Made by a program: the position numbers and the translations under genes. From positions 1 to 64,000 of the forward strand of contig CAZSSM010000015.1 of the NCBI GenBank assembly GCA_964609385.1: a stretch of 64,000 nt of DNA, given 5' to 3'. This DNA comes from CAZSSM01 sp964609385 (GTDB lineage: Bacteria > Planctomycetota > Planctomycetia > Isosphaerales > Isosphaeraceae). How positions within the stretch are numbered: position 1 is the first letter of the stretch; each line of letters begins with the position of its first letter. The notes beneath the pieces were generated by a model, which saw only the letters and a list, made by a program, of their open reading frames with translations, did not search any database and was not told the origin of the DNA. Shown piece by piece: positions 7,832 through 16,616 of this stretch.

Positions 7832-9046
7832 TCAGCCCTCTGCCCCTATGGTGTCAGCTGAGGGCCTGCCCGAGTCTGATTCCGACGACGGAGGTGGCGA
7901 AGCGGGCTCCGGTTCCGGTGGATCGGGCCGAGCCGCATGCTCCAAACCATCCAGCCAAGCCTCGAACGAATCCAATTCGGGCCTCGTCGCGGAGATTGCC
8001 AACGATGAGGGAAGCAACGCAGGCGATCCGTCATCCCGGCTCGGAATGCGTCTCAAGAGATAAAGCGAGGCCGACTCCCCTAGCGACCGAGGCCGCAGGT
8101 AGAGTGCCCGAAAAATCGGCGTGAGCCATCTCCATGCCTGGGGATCAGACGAGTCCGGAGAAAGGACTTTGAACTCGTTCTTTCCGATCTTTTGCTTCTC
8201 ACAAAATTCATCGAGACTTCGTATCGCTTCGCTCGATGTCGGATTCGAAATCACGGTCACGTCGATTCCCACACGGATCGCGTAAGCCAAGTCCTCACCA
8301 AACTTGGGCCCCCCTCCCGCATCGTCGAAAGGGAAGGGCAATCCGCCGGACACAAGGACGAGCTTCGCCGGGCGCTTGACCTCGTCGTGATTCTGATGGT
8401 CTCGAATGACCCAGGAGATCTCGGCGGCGGCTTCGGTAATCGAACACGGTTCGGCGATGCCCAATCGATCCTTTTCGAAGCATGCGGGAACCTGTTCAGG
8501 CGAATCCTTCCGGAAGAAAAAATGTTCCATCCGGGTGAGGATCTCCTGGCGGGCCGAATCCGAAAAAGGATTAGGGCCCTGAATGATATAGCGGAAGATG
8601 TGTGGCCCCAGCTCGAACCATGAGTCGTCGGTAGCCCGGCCTTCAAAAAAATTGGTCACCTGGGTCGGCTTGGTCTCCTGATAGTTCACAGACAGATAGC
8701 CTGCGATCGTGTTCTTCTGCGGGCGACTGCTTTTGCGAGCTTTGCGCCGACAGAGATCGAAGAGCAGGTTGCAGAGCCGTCCCAAAGCCTGCAATGAAGG
8801 ATTGCCCTTGGCCAACACCGTCCCCCCGTTGTCGGCGATGACCTGGGGATCGCGGCGGATTTTGCATCGACAAAGCCGCTGTTCGAGATCTCGGAGGGAC
8901 TCGAGATCCAGTCCGTTCCAATCGTTGGCGGCCATAAACCTGATCCGTTCTTCAATCCAGCGACGGAGCGGGGAGTGATGCTCATCGCTCTCGCGAAGGC
9001 CAGCATTGTGGGAGGATACGGGGACGTCGCACAATGGTTCAAACAT
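7832..9046 (-). CDS. Unknown protein with possible Rossmann-like segment
   Basis: No family was recognised. The 404-residue protein (from the ATG at 9046) has an N-terminal helical, basic region with CRCKIRRD and CNLLFDLCRRKARKSSRP, and a middle part with alternating strands and helices: AKLVLVSGGLPFPFDD, then DLAYAIRVGIDVTVISNPTS, which looks like a Rossmann-type alpha/beta unit. The C-terminal 40 residues are Pro/Glu/Ser-rich. The frame is open for 30 more codons upstream to an ATG at 9136; the choice of start is uncertain because neither has a clear ribosome binding site. It stands divergent from the glycosyltransferase gene. Confidence 0.55.
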   Translation of the reverse strand: MFEPLCDVPVSSHNAGLRESDEHHSPLRRWIEERIRFMAANDWNGLDLESLRDLEQRLCRCKIRRDPQVIADNGGTVLAKGNPSLQALGRLCNLLFDLCRRKARKSSRPQKNTIAGYLSVNYQETKPTQVTNFFEGRATDDSWFELGPHIFRYIIQGPNPFSDSARQEILTRMEHFFFRKDSPEQVPACFEKDRLGIAEPCSITEAAAEISWVIRDHQNHDEVKRPAKLVLVSGGLPFPFDDAGGGPKFGEDLAYAIRVGIDVTVISNPTSSEAIRSLDEFCEKQKIGKNEFKVLSPDSSDPQAWRWLTPIFRALYLRPRSLGESASLYLLRRIPSRDDGSPALLPSSLAISATRPELDSFEAWLDGLEHAARPDPPEPEPASPPPSSESDSGRPSADTIGAEG

Positions 9047-9307
9047 TGCGATAATAGAAAAACCATATCCAACACGCAATCGACACGCAATCCAAGCCAC
9101 ACGAAAGATTAGAATTTCGTTCGTTTCGAAAATCATGGAGAATGACGGAAATCGTTCGGGGATCGGTCAACCCGATCGGTCGACGATTCGTCTCGGTAGG
9201 CTTGTTCAGCGAATTCGTGACAATATTAGAACAACGCGATCTTTGTCGAGTCGATCCGCATCGGGTTCCGAAATCTATGCGCGAACGGGCGTGATCGCTC
9301 GGTCGCG

Positions 9308-9336
9308 TTGAAGCGGTCGGCTTGGAGAGCTAGGAT
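9308..9336 (+). promoter_or_regulatory. Promoter of the glycosyltransferase gene
   Basis: TTGAAG (9308-9313), 17-base spacer, TAGGAT (9331-9336). It is conserved in a decayed duplicate at 4237-4265. It implies a leader of about 210 bases before the chosen ATG, and it rules out the in-frame ATG at 9335 as translation start because that lies inside the -10 box. Confidence 0.55.
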
Positions 9337-9553
9337 GTCGACAGATCCAGGATTCGGCGCGTCTCGGTCGCCGAGTCCTGAGGCGGGGATTGGAATGCGG
9401 AGCGGATCCTTGAGGGATTCACATCGGCTCCGGGCGATGGCTCGGTATGATGGGATTCTTGGGATCTGGGACAAAAAACGGTCTCGGCCGGGGGTTGGGC
9501 GGGTTCGAAGGGCGTGGGACTTTTCGACGTTTAACGGGGAGCGACTGTCAACG

Positions 9554-10678
9554 ATGTCCACGACGACCGCCGAGTCCTCGAGGGAGACGGAAGAGGTCGA
9601 CCTCTTGGACACCCCGATCGTGGGTCCGAGTCGGGTCGAGCCCGACGTCGGGATCGTTGTGATCGGTCGTAATGAAGGGCGTCGTTTGATCCGCGGGCTG
9701 CGGATCGCCATGACGTTGACGCCGCACGTGGTCTACACCGACAGCAACTCCGACGACGGCAGTCGCGAGCAAGCCCAGGAGTTCGCCCCCAAGGTCCATG
9801 TCATCCACATGACCACGGGGCCGTTCACGCCCTCGCGCGGACGGTTGGAGGGTAGCCAATACCTGCTGGAGCATCGGCCCGAGGTCAAATTCATCCAGTT
9901 CATCGACGGCGACTGCTTCCTCGATCCGGAGTGGATCACCACCGGGCGAACCTACCTGGAGGAGCACCCCGAGGTCGGCGCGGTCTTCGGGCGTCGTCGC
10001 GAGGAGCGGGTCTCCGAGTCGCTCTTCAGCCGCGTCATGGACGTCGACTGGGACAAGCCGACCGGCGAGTCGCCCCTGTTCGGCGGCGACGTCCTGATCC
10101 GGTCCGAAGCGCTCCGGCAGGCCGGCAACTGGTCGGCCACCACGATCAACGCTGAGGACATCGATCTGGCCTTCCGCGTCCGCAACCAGGGCTGGACCAT
10201 CATGCGGCTGGCCCGCGAGATGACCACCCATGACGCCGCGTTAACCCAGTTCCGCGAATATTGGAAGCGCGCCCGTCGCGACGGCTACGGCTGCTCCAAC
10301 GTCGGCTGGCGCTACTACAAGTCGCACGGCCGACCGATGCTCCGACGCGTCCTGGGTGCGATGGCCTACACGTTCGCCCTGCCGATCCTGGTGATCATCG
10401 CGGCGGTGATCGACTGGCGTGCCGGGTTGATCGGCCTGGCGATCCTGCTGTTGCTCTGGCTCCGGATGGGTGTCTCGCTTTACCGCTTCAGCGCCAAGCG
10501 CGGCTTCGACGCCAAGACCTCCCTGACCTACGCCGGACTCAACATGGCCTGCAAGGCCGCCGTCGCCATTGGGGGCCTCCGCCACCTCATCGACGTCGTC
10601 ACCTTCCGCAAAGGCCCCAACGACAAGCTCATCGTCTACCAGAACAACAAGCAGTCCAAGGCTGACCGACCCGCCTGA
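9554..10678 (+). CDS. Family 2 glycosyltransferase with C-terminal membrane helices
   Basis: The GT-A fold is clear: DVGIVVIGRNEGRRLIRGL at the start, YTDSNSDDGS (nucleotide-sugar site), the metal-binding FIDGDCFLDPEW, and the acceptor-side SATTINAEDIDLAFRV with the ED pair used as catalytic base region in GT2 enzymes. Two hydrophobic helices follow (AMAYTFALPILVIIAAVIDW and AGLIGLAILLLLWLRMG), so the enzyme is anchored in the inner membrane and probably transfers a sugar to a lipid or polymer. The start is placed at the ATG at 9554 (374 residues), with GGGGAG 12 bases upstream; the frame is open upstream to 9308 but that part contains the promoter. A 125-base piece was copied to 4449-4573. 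Confidence 0.85.
   Translation: MSTTTAESSRETEEVDLLDTPIVGPSRVEPDVGIVVIGRNEGRRLIRGLRIAMTLTPHVVYTDSNSDDGSREQAQEFAPKVHVIHMTTGPFTPSRGRLEGSQYLLEHRPEVKFIQFIDGDCFLDPEWITTGRTYLEEHPEVGAVFGRRREERVSESLFSRVMDVDWDKPTGESPLFGGDVLIRSEALRQAGNWSATTINAEDIDLAFRVRNQGWTIMRLAREMTTHDAALTQFREYWKRARRDGYGCSNVGWRYYKSHGRPMLRRVLGAMAYTFALPILVIIAAVIDWRAGLIGLAILLLLWLRMGVSLYRFSAKRGFDAKTSLTYAGLNMACKAAVAIGGLRHLIDVVTFRKGPNDKLIVYQNNKQSKADRPA
10062..10186 (+). repeat. 125-bp repeat, copy 2 (source, within the glycosyltransferase gene)
   Basis: This is the intact parent of the copy at 4449-4573, with three silent differences. It lies in the acceptor-domain part of the glycosyltransferase gene. Confidence 0.9.
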
Positions 10679-10707
10679 CGGGGCTGAACCGCCATCGAGG
10701 AGACGCG

Positions 10708-11684
10708 ATGGTCGAGATCGCCCAGGCCGATCTCTCCGGCGCGGAGGTGCTCGAGCAGATCGACTACTCGAGCGGCTTCGACCTCCTCAAGATTCCCACG
10801 CCGGCGATCCACACCCGCATCCTCGAACGTCTCTCCGACGAGAACCTCATCGTCGCGCGTCCGGGAGGGCGCTTTGACATCACAAACCTTGGGGCGATCC
10901 TGTTGGCAAAGGATCTCTCCCGATTCGACCGACTCGGTCGCAAGACCTTGCGGATCATCAAGTATCGGGGGAAGGGTCGGACCGATCGCGAGCGGGAGTG
11001 GCAAGATGCCCCCGCACGTCGCGGCTACGCGTTGGCCTTCGATCCGGCAGCCGCCTACGTTCGTTCGCTCGTGCCACATCGGGAGACTATCGGCCGATCC
11101 TTCCGGCCCGAGATCGAAGCGTATCCGACGATCGCTATCCGGGAACTCCTCGCCAACGCCCTGATCCATCAAAACTTCTACGTCGGCGGGACCAGTTCGA
11201 TGGTCGAGATCTTCGAGGACCGGATCGAGATCACGAACCCCGGCGAACCGCTCGTCCCAACGATCCGCTTCATCGACACACCACCCCGCTCGCGGAATGA
11301 GGGCCTGGCCGCCCTCATGCGGCGCATGAACCTCTGCGAGGAAGGTGGCACGGGCATCGACAAGGTCATCGAGGCCGTCGAACACGGCCAACTCCCCGCC
11401 CCCAACTTCACCACGCCACCCGGCTTCACCCGAGTCATCCTCTATGGTCCCCGCCCCCTCGGCGCCATGGATCTCCAGGATCGGATCCGCGCGTGCTACC
11501 AGCACCGCCGCCTGCTGCACGTCTCCGGCCAACGGATGACCAACGCCACGCTCCGCCAACGCCTGGGGATCAACGCGCGCAGGCGTCCCGCCTGATCAAG
11601 AAGGCCATCGAGGCCGAGTGGATCCGAATCTTCGATGAACAGGCCCGACTCCGCGATCGCACTTATGTGCCCTTCTGGGCCTGA
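10708..11684 (+). pseudogene. RecG-like/AlbA_2 putative DNA-binding protein, N-terminally truncated and frameshifted
   Basis: The product matches the C-terminal two thirds of the AlbA_2 (Schlafen-like) family often annotated as ATP-dependent DNA helicase RecG-like: IDYSSGFDLL, FDITNLGAILLAKDLSRFD, then the HATPase_c_4-type block AIRELLANALIHQNF and SSMVEIFEDRIEITNPG, and GTGIDKVIEAV. The N-terminal AlbA_2 domain (about 180 residues in full-length members) is missing; the glycosyltransferase gene ends only 30 bases upstream. A frameshift near 11570-11590 moves the normal C-terminal end (ASRLIKKAIEAEWIRIFDEQ to YVPFWA) into another frame, while the first frame stops at 11595. Both defects point to a dead gene, though a sequencing error at the second site is possible. 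Confidence 0.8.
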
Positions 11685-12008
11685 TTCAATTTGACTCTAA
11701 CTTGACTGAGAGGGCATCTCGGCAAATTCTGGACTGAGATTGATTGACGCAATCCTCTAAAAATCAGGCAGTTACACCGATTGCCCGAACTGCGATCCAA
11801 TTTGCCTTAGTTTGCGCGCGGGCGAGACACTGGCCGTACAACCAAAACAATCGACACAACCGAGCCTCGTGGTTCGCGAGGTGTTTGAGATCCGCCGACT
11901 CGCTCCGATCGTGCGGCTCGGTTGCTCCGCAAACCGCTCCCACGACCAGAGCCGTCTGGCTCCGCTTCTGACCTGCCTGCGATTGAACCCGGCTCCGCCG
12001 AGTACACG
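11685..12008. other. Intergenic stretch, no gene seen
   Basis: About 320 bases between the RecG-like relic and the end of the minus-strand SUMF1-like gene. Open frames here are short and lack coding character. The first 100 bases are AT-richer. No RNA or terminator was identified with confidence. Confidence 0.45.
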
Positions 12009-12950
12009 CTACCTACTACTGCTCTTGAACTCGACACAGCGAAAGCTCTGGAAGTCGAGCCGGTACGTCGGGCGCCTGAGGTTCCGAAAGGCGGCCCGCA
12101 CGTGCCCGGCGTCGTTGCCCCACGACCCACCCCGGGTGACACGGGCGGCGGACGCCACATTAGTCCCCACAAACGGATCCACACCACCAGGAAATTTGTC
12201 CGTATACGTATCTCCACACCACTCCCAAACATTCCCGTGCATGTCGTGAAGCCCCCAGCTATTCGAACCCTTTTGCCCTACCGGGTGGGTAATCCTCCCT
12301 GAATTTGCCGCATACCAGGCATATTGATCGAGACGATCAGGGTCATCCCCAAAGCTGTAAGCCGTCCTCGTCCCCGCGCGGCAGCCATACTCCCACTGAG
12401 CCTCGCTCGGCAAACCATATTCAAAGCCATCCGGAAGACGGCCGGCCTGACGCTCCCGCTCACTCAGTCGACGACAAAACTTGTTCGCATCCTTCCAGGA
12501 AACGTTCTCTACCGGATGTCGCGACGTGTCCTGGCCCTCAACTTGATCGGCCCCAAGACCCATGGGCGAAAAAAAGCTCGGGGCCTGACCAATCACATGC
12601 ACATATTCAAACTGCGTGACCAGGTACTTCCCAAGTCAGAAGCCTGAGGTCAACTCCACTTGGACCGGACCCTCATTGGGATTCCGCTCCGGCTCATCCA
12701 CTGGACTGCCCATCCGAAACGACCCTGCAGGACAGTATCGCATCAGAAACAGCCGGGACGGGTCGCCCTCGTCTAACTGACGAAGCGCGGCCTGATGACG
12801 CACAAACTCCGACTCCGGATCGCCATGCTCCCAAAGCCAGTCGGCCACCACGCCCCAAACTGGGTCATCGTCTGAGGCCCTCACCAACAGACCCAGAAAC
12901 TCTTCACGCGAAGACTCAATCTCGCTCATCACTGAGTTCCAATCCCTCAT
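12009..12950 (-). pseudogene. SUMF1/formylglycine-generating-enzyme-like protein with TIGR02996-type N-terminus, interrupted by in-frame TGA
   Basis: The reading frame runs from the ATG at 12950 to a stop at 12009 with one internal TGA at 12636-12638. The first 50 residues (DDPVWGVVADWLWEHGDPES) are the repeat-companion domain found in planctomycetes; then MRYCPAGSFRMGSPVDEPER starts the SUMF1 fold. The TGA falls in GF-stop-LGKYLVTQFEY, where relatives have Tyr, Trp or Phe. After it the frame continues unchanged through LPSEAQWEYGCRAGTRTAYS, LHDMHGNVWEWCGD and RVTRGGSWGNDAGHVRAAFR. The two Cys of true sulfatase-activating enzymes in the GGSW segment are missing, so it would not be a classical sulfatase activator. 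TGG to TGA is a one-base change; a nonsense mutation is the simplest view. Its 5' end overlaps the upstream gene by 35 bases. Confidence 0.8.
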
Positions 12951-13512
12951 GGATCACACGATCATAACGATCGTCGCCCCGAAGACGCTGCTCATCCCAG
13001 AACAAACTCGGGGCCCGATAGCCCAGCGCGTTGAGCCCCTGGAGCACCTTGAAGTGCACGCTCGGCTCGTCGTCGGTCCATTCGCCAGGGGCCGGGAGCC
13101 GACGGGCCAGGTCCATCAGGATCGGACCGAACTCGTCGCGGCTCGACGACTTAAGGATGACCGTGTGCAGGAGCATCAGCAACTCATCGGCCGGCTCGCC
13201 CGACCACGGGCCCTCCGGATCGTCCCGCCACTCCTCGAAGAAGACCCGCAAGCTCTGTGTGACTCGCCGACGTGAGGTCTCCTCGAACAACGGATAGATT
13301 CGAGCGATCACTTCATAGAGCCGCTCGCCAGCGCTCCCCTCGAACGACGTGAGATCCTCAGTGCCACGGAGCCGGCCTCGGAGCCAGTCCTGGAGATCGG
13401 CCTGCGACAGCCTCGAGAGCCGATCGCGATAATCCTCGAAGCTCGGCGCCTGCTCATCCCGTCCGGCCGAGCGTACCACCTCTTCGAGCCTCGCGGCTTG
13501 AGCGAGATTCAT
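12916..13512 (-). CDS. Unknown soluble protein coupled to the SUMF1-like gene
   Basis: This 198-residue protein has no signal peptide or membrane segment and no motif that I recognise. It looks mostly helical and charged (FEDYRDRLSRLSQADLQDWL, RRRVTQSLRVFFEEWRDDPE). Its last 35 bases overlap the start of the SUMF1-like gene, which suggests translational coupling and a shared transcript. If the partner is dead, this gene may be an orphan of the pair. Confidence 0.6.
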   Translation of the reverse strand: MNLAQAARLEEVVRSAGRDEQAPSFEDYRDRLSRLSQADLQDWLRGRLRGTEDLTSFEGSAGERLYEVIARIYPLFEETSRRRVTQSLRVFFEEWRDDPEGPWSGEPADELLMLLHTVILKSSSRDEFGPILMDLARRLPAPGEWTDDEPSVHFKVLQGLNALGYRAPSLFWDEQRLRGDDRYDRVIHEGLELSDERD

Positions 13513-13589
13513 GACAACCTCCGGATCGCCGCGACGAGCTGACTCACCGTGATGACATCGTGGACGACTTCGGGCCTAGCCGGTCCCTC

Positions 13590-14069
13590 CTAGTGATCCT
13601 CACGAGGGATCGTCCAGCCATGCGGTTCTCCGGCTGGAGCCGGGCTGAAGTAGTAGGGCCAAACCCAACCGGCATAGGCATCCGCAATCGTCGGAAACGC
13701 GGGAACGACATGATTGGGCAAAGTGTATTCTAGGACAAACAGCGGCTCAGATCGACCGGGTTCCAGACCGAGGATTCCGCGAATCCGCTGCGGATCGTCC
13801 GAAATCCCCTCGAAAGGGCGATGGCCATACCCGGGATCAAACGTGCTCCACATCAGGTACTGGCCGAGTCGGTACGATCCATATCGCTCCCTCGCGACTT
13901 CAATCGGCTCGGTAATCAGCGCATCCAATACGGATCCCGCTTCCTGAGGAAAGCTGAAAGATCGCCGATTGACCTCGAAGAAGTTTAAGTGAAGCCGTTC
14001 CTCGGAGATGACTCGTCCGAGGATGGTCGGCCAACGCGGGTTGAGATTTTCCGTCCCGAGAGCGTCCAT
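13590..14069 (-). CDS. Unknown protein
   Basis: From the ATG at 14069 the frame gives about 159 residues with good amino acid composition (WPTILGRVISEERLHLNFFE, YGSYRLGQYLMWSTFDPGYG, AYAGWVWPYYFSPAPAGEPH). Family not recognised; no signal peptide or membrane helix. The frame is open further upstream to 14156 and there overlaps another frame at 13985-14302 that also looks coding. The two could be one gene split by a frameshift near 14070-14150. Confidence 0.45.
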   Translation of the reverse strand: MDALGTENLNPRWPTILGRVISEERLHLNFFEVNRRSFSFPQEAGSVLDALITEPIEVARERYGSYRLGQYLMWSTFDPGYGHRPFEGISDDPQRIRGILGLEPGRSEPLFVLEYTLPNHVVPAFPTIADAYAGWVWPYYFSPAPAGEPHGWTIPREDH

Positions 14070-14302
14070 TTCCGGAAGACCTTTCGCGTCACGCCCTGGA
14101 CGTTCTTCGGAGTCTCTCGTTGACACTTCAAGATCTTGACGAACAGTTGCACCCAAGCTGACCGAGGGAGTCGCGATTCGGCACGGATCTCGTGGAGGGC
14201 TTTCCGCCGGTTGACCGGGGGTTGGACGATCAGCGAGAGCCGATCGAGAACAGCCTGGCGACTTCGGTCATCGAGTTGGGTCAGGGCATCGTCGAGGGTC
14301 AT
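13985..14302 (-). CDS. Possible N-terminal half of the same unknown gene
   Basis: From the ATG at 14302 the first 55 residues look like real protein (MTLDDALTQLDDRSRQAVLD, LHEIRAESRLPRSAWVQLFV), and the frame is open without an ATG for about 30 more codons upstream (CPFRDRTDDPDLDYPVRHFE). After about residue 60 it turns into poor-looking basic sequence while the other frame (13590-14156) takes over. I read this as one broken gene or a pair with a long overlap; neither can be decided here. Confidence 0.35.
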   Translation of the reverse strand: MTLDDALTQLDDRSRQAVLDRLSLIVQPPVNRRKALHEIRAESRLPRSAWVQLFVKILKCQRETPKNVQGVTRKVFRKWTLSGRKISTRVGRPSSDESSPRNGFT

Positions 14303-14486
14303 CGGCTCGAAGTGGCGGACGGGGTAGTCGAGGTCCGGATCGTCGGTTCGATCTCGGAAGGGACACTCGTTGAGGAGCCCCTTCGGATCGATGGTTCAAC
14401 ACTCGACCGGAGTATGCCCCAAGCGAACGTCCTCGACAAGTCGGGACGCGAACGGTCAGACCGCTTCGATTGGGGCCGGATTACAC

Positions 14487-15287
14487 TCACTCTTCGGTGT
14501 CGTCGAAGATGAGGGTTCCGTAGTCCTCGTAGCGGTGGAAGCTGCGTTTGGTCAGGGGTGCCGAGGACATCAAGACGGGTTCAGTGCCTTCGGACCCGTA
14601 GTCGTAGCGGCAGAGGGCGAAGGCCCAGCGGTCACCGGGCTCGGGTCGACCGCCGGTCGGCTCGAAGATGGTCCAGGGGATCCGCCCCTCCACACGCCAG
14701 GAGCGATCGGTGTCGCCGGATTGATCGAGCGTCCCGTCGACGACCGCCAACGCTTCGAAACCCATCGGCGGGCGGGCGGCCAGCTCGTCGAACGGGTGAC
14801 CTCTGCGCGGGAAGGCCAGCTCGAGGATCACCGAGCGTGGGTTGACCTGGAATTCGTAGTAGCGCGGTGAGTCGGGCGTCGGCTTGAAGAACAGCTCGAA
14901 GACATCGCCCAGCCAGATCCGATCGTTGCGCACGGTGCCATAGGCCCGCAATTCGGCGTCGGTCATCTCGGCGGCGATGTAGAGCGCCTCGTCGTCCCAG
15001 GCCAACCAGGCCCGCGTGCCATCGCCGCCGGGCTCGCCGGCCCAGTACGACGGGAACCGGACGATCGCCTCATCGCGGACCGCGCGCCAAGCCGGATCGT
15101 CGAGCACGCCGTCCACCACCGGTGCAACGCTCACCCGACGACAGACCGCCTCCCGCGTCGCGGGCACCTCCCCGTCCGCATCCGGAGTCGACGCTTGAAC
15201 GACTGGAACATGACCTCGATCTTCAAGCACCACGAGAAGAAACACGCTCACCAAACAGAATATTGCTGCAAATCGACAGGCTTTCAT
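14487..15287 (-). CDS. Exported CBM9-like (carbohydrate-binding family 9-type) domain protein
   Basis: From the ATG at 15287 the 266-residue product starts with a signal peptide (MKACRFAAIFCLVSVFLLVV). The rest is one CBM9/DOMON-like beta-sandwich: VAPVVDGVLDDPAWRAVRDE (the usual first strand with the DG..DD..W pattern), AWLAWDDEALYIAAEMTDAE, WLGDVFELFFKP, YYEFQVNPRSVILELAF, and a last part with GDRWAFALCRYDYG. Proteins of this single-domain kind occur in many planctomycetes outside or in the periplasm, where they are thought to bind carbohydrate or haem-like ligands; the ligand here is unknown. It is divergent from the SDR gene. Confidence 0.8.
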   Translation of the reverse strand: MKACRFAAIFCLVSVFLLVVLEDRGHVPVVQASTPDADGEVPATREAVCRRVSVAPVVDGVLDDPAWRAVRDEAIVRFPSYWAGEPGGDGTRAWLAWDDEALYIAAEMTDAELRAYGTVRNDRIWLGDVFELFFKPTPDSPRYYEFQVNPRSVILELAFPRRGHPFDELAARPPMGFEALAVVDGTLDQSGDTDRSWRVEGRIPWTIFEPTGGRPEPGDRWAFALCRYDYGSEGTEPVLMSSAPLTKRSFHRYEDYGTLIFDDTEE

Positions 15288-15428
15288 GGGAAACGTCCCC
15301 TTGTTCTTCGAAATTAAGCCCTCGGACGTCAACCCGACGCCCCCCCTGCACCGCATTGTGCCCCCGATCCGACGCCCACACAATCGGCGACCCGGCTGTC
15401 GGCGAGTCCGACGAACCCCACCCGACCC

Positions 15429-15462
15429 TTGACACTCTGACATCATCGACTCATAGTGTCAA
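15429..15462 (+). promoter_or_regulatory. Promoter with overlapping inverted repeat upstream of the SDR gene
   Basis: TTGACA (15429-15434), a 17-base spacer and CATAGT (15452-15457) form a good promoter 80 bases before the SDR start. An inverted repeat, TTGACACT at 15429-15436 and AGTGTCAA at 15455-15462, brackets both promoter boxes, so a dimeric regulator bound there would block RNA polymerase. The TetR-type gene downstream is the natural candidate, but this is inference. Confidence 0.5.
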
Positions 15463-15540
15463 AACGTCAGAAGTGACCGGGTTGGTCGGGGCTCGAATCC
15501 TCTTCGACATCCACAGACCACAGGCACGGGGACTCTTGCG

Positions 15541-16458
15541 ATGAGCGCGGTTGGTTCGCAGACGATCGTGATGACGGGGGCTTCGGCGGGGATCGGCCGT
15601 CACGCCGCAATGCACTTGGCCAGCAAAGGGCACCGCGTCATCGCCGGGGCGCGTCGGCTCGATGCCCTGCAGGCGATGGCCGCCGAGGCTCAGCAGGAGT
15701 CGATGCCCGGCGCGATCGTGCCGGTCCGGCTCGACGTCAACGACTCCGAGAGCATCGAGGCGCTCCGGGTCGAGGTCGAACGCTTGACCGAGGGCTCGGG
15801 CCCCGACGCGGTGGTCAACAACGCCGGTTACGGGCAGTTCGGGCCGATCGAACTGCTCGACGACGAGGTGGTCCGTCAGCAGTTCAACACCAATGTCTTC
15901 GGTCTGCTAGCCGTCACCCGAGCCTTCCTGCCAGCGATGCGTCAACGACGCTCGGGGCGCATCGTCAACATCAGCAGCGTCGCCGGTTGGATCTCGATGC
16001 CACTGACCGGGGTCTACAACGCCAGCAAACACGCCGTCGAAGCGCTCACCGATGCGCTCCGGGTCGAGGCGCGCCCCTTCGGGATTCGCGTCGTCTCGAT
16101 CCAGCCCGGACCGATCAAGACCGACTTTAGCGACGTCGGCATGGGACGCGCCGGCGATCTGCCCGCCCAGGGGACGCCCTATCAGCGCGTCCTCGAAGTC
16201 GTCCCCGAGATCGTTAAGCAGTTCGAGTCCCAAGCCTTCCCGCCCGCGGTGGTCAGCCGCGACATCGAGCGGGCCCTGACCAAGACTCGGCCCCGCGCCC
16301 ACTACATCTCCCCTTGGCCGGCCGGCCTCCTCTTCGGATTGCTCAAGGCCATGCCGACCCCTTGGCGCGATGCGGCCTTCGCCCGGATGATGAAGATCGA
16401 CCTGCTCGACGACTCCGACGCCGCGACCAAGCCCTCGACCCGCGCTGCGGCGACCTGA
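15541..16458 (+). CDS. Short-chain dehydrogenase/reductase
   Basis: The 305-residue protein is a classical SDR: NAD(P)-binding TGASAGIG at 12-19, NNAG at 93-96, catalytic Ser in NISSVAG (about 145) and Tyr159-x3-Lys163 in YNASK. The motif GARRLDALQ after strand 2 has a basic residue consistent with NADP preference. Residues after 190 (QPGPIKTDF) form the substrate-side loop. The C-terminal extension with ALTKTRPRAHYISPWPAGLL is typical for the retinol-dehydrogenase-like SDRs that act on lipid or aromatic alcohols; the substrate is unknown. The gene stands alone between a regulated-looking promoter and a terminator, with a TetR gene next. Confidence 0.9.
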   Translation: MSAVGSQTIVMTGASAGIGRHAAMHLASKGHRVIAGARRLDALQAMAAEAQQESMPGAIVPVRLDVNDSESIEALRVEVERLTEGSGPDAVVNNAGYGQFGPIELLDDEVVRQQFNTNVFGLLAVTRAFLPAMRQRRSGRIVNISSVAGWISMPLTGVYNASKHAVEALTDALRVEARPFGIRVVSIQPGPIKTDFSDVGMGRAGDLPAQGTPYQRVLEVVPEIVKQFESQAFPPAVVSRDIERALTKTRPRAHYISPWPAGLLFGLLKAMPTPWRDAAFARMMKIDLLDDSDAATKPSTRAAAT

Positions 16459-16466
16459 TCCGACCC

Positions 16467-16487
16467 GGTTCGAGCACACCTCGAACC
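16467..16487 (+). terminator. Terminator after the SDR gene
   Basis: GGTTCGAG (16467-16474) and CTCGAACC (16480-16487) form a perfect 8-bp stem with a 5-base loop, followed by GCTTTATT. It separates the SDR and TetR transcripts at least partly. Confidence 0.6.
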
Positions 16488-16616
16488 AGCGCTTTATTCG
16501 GGGACTATCAGGTTGGCTCGGAGTGGCCCGAGGTCAGGCCGAACCGTCGTCTGCGACCGAGGTCTGTCCCCGGTCTGGTCCTTGTCGACGCCCGAAAACA
16601 CTCCAATCCGTTCGCG

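Noticed and set aside
9335..9553. Longer glycosyltransferase start at the ATG at 9335, which has a nearby GGAG
   Set aside because: That ATG overlaps the -10 box of a promoter conserved in the duplicate at 4237-4265, and the 73 extra residues do not look like protein.
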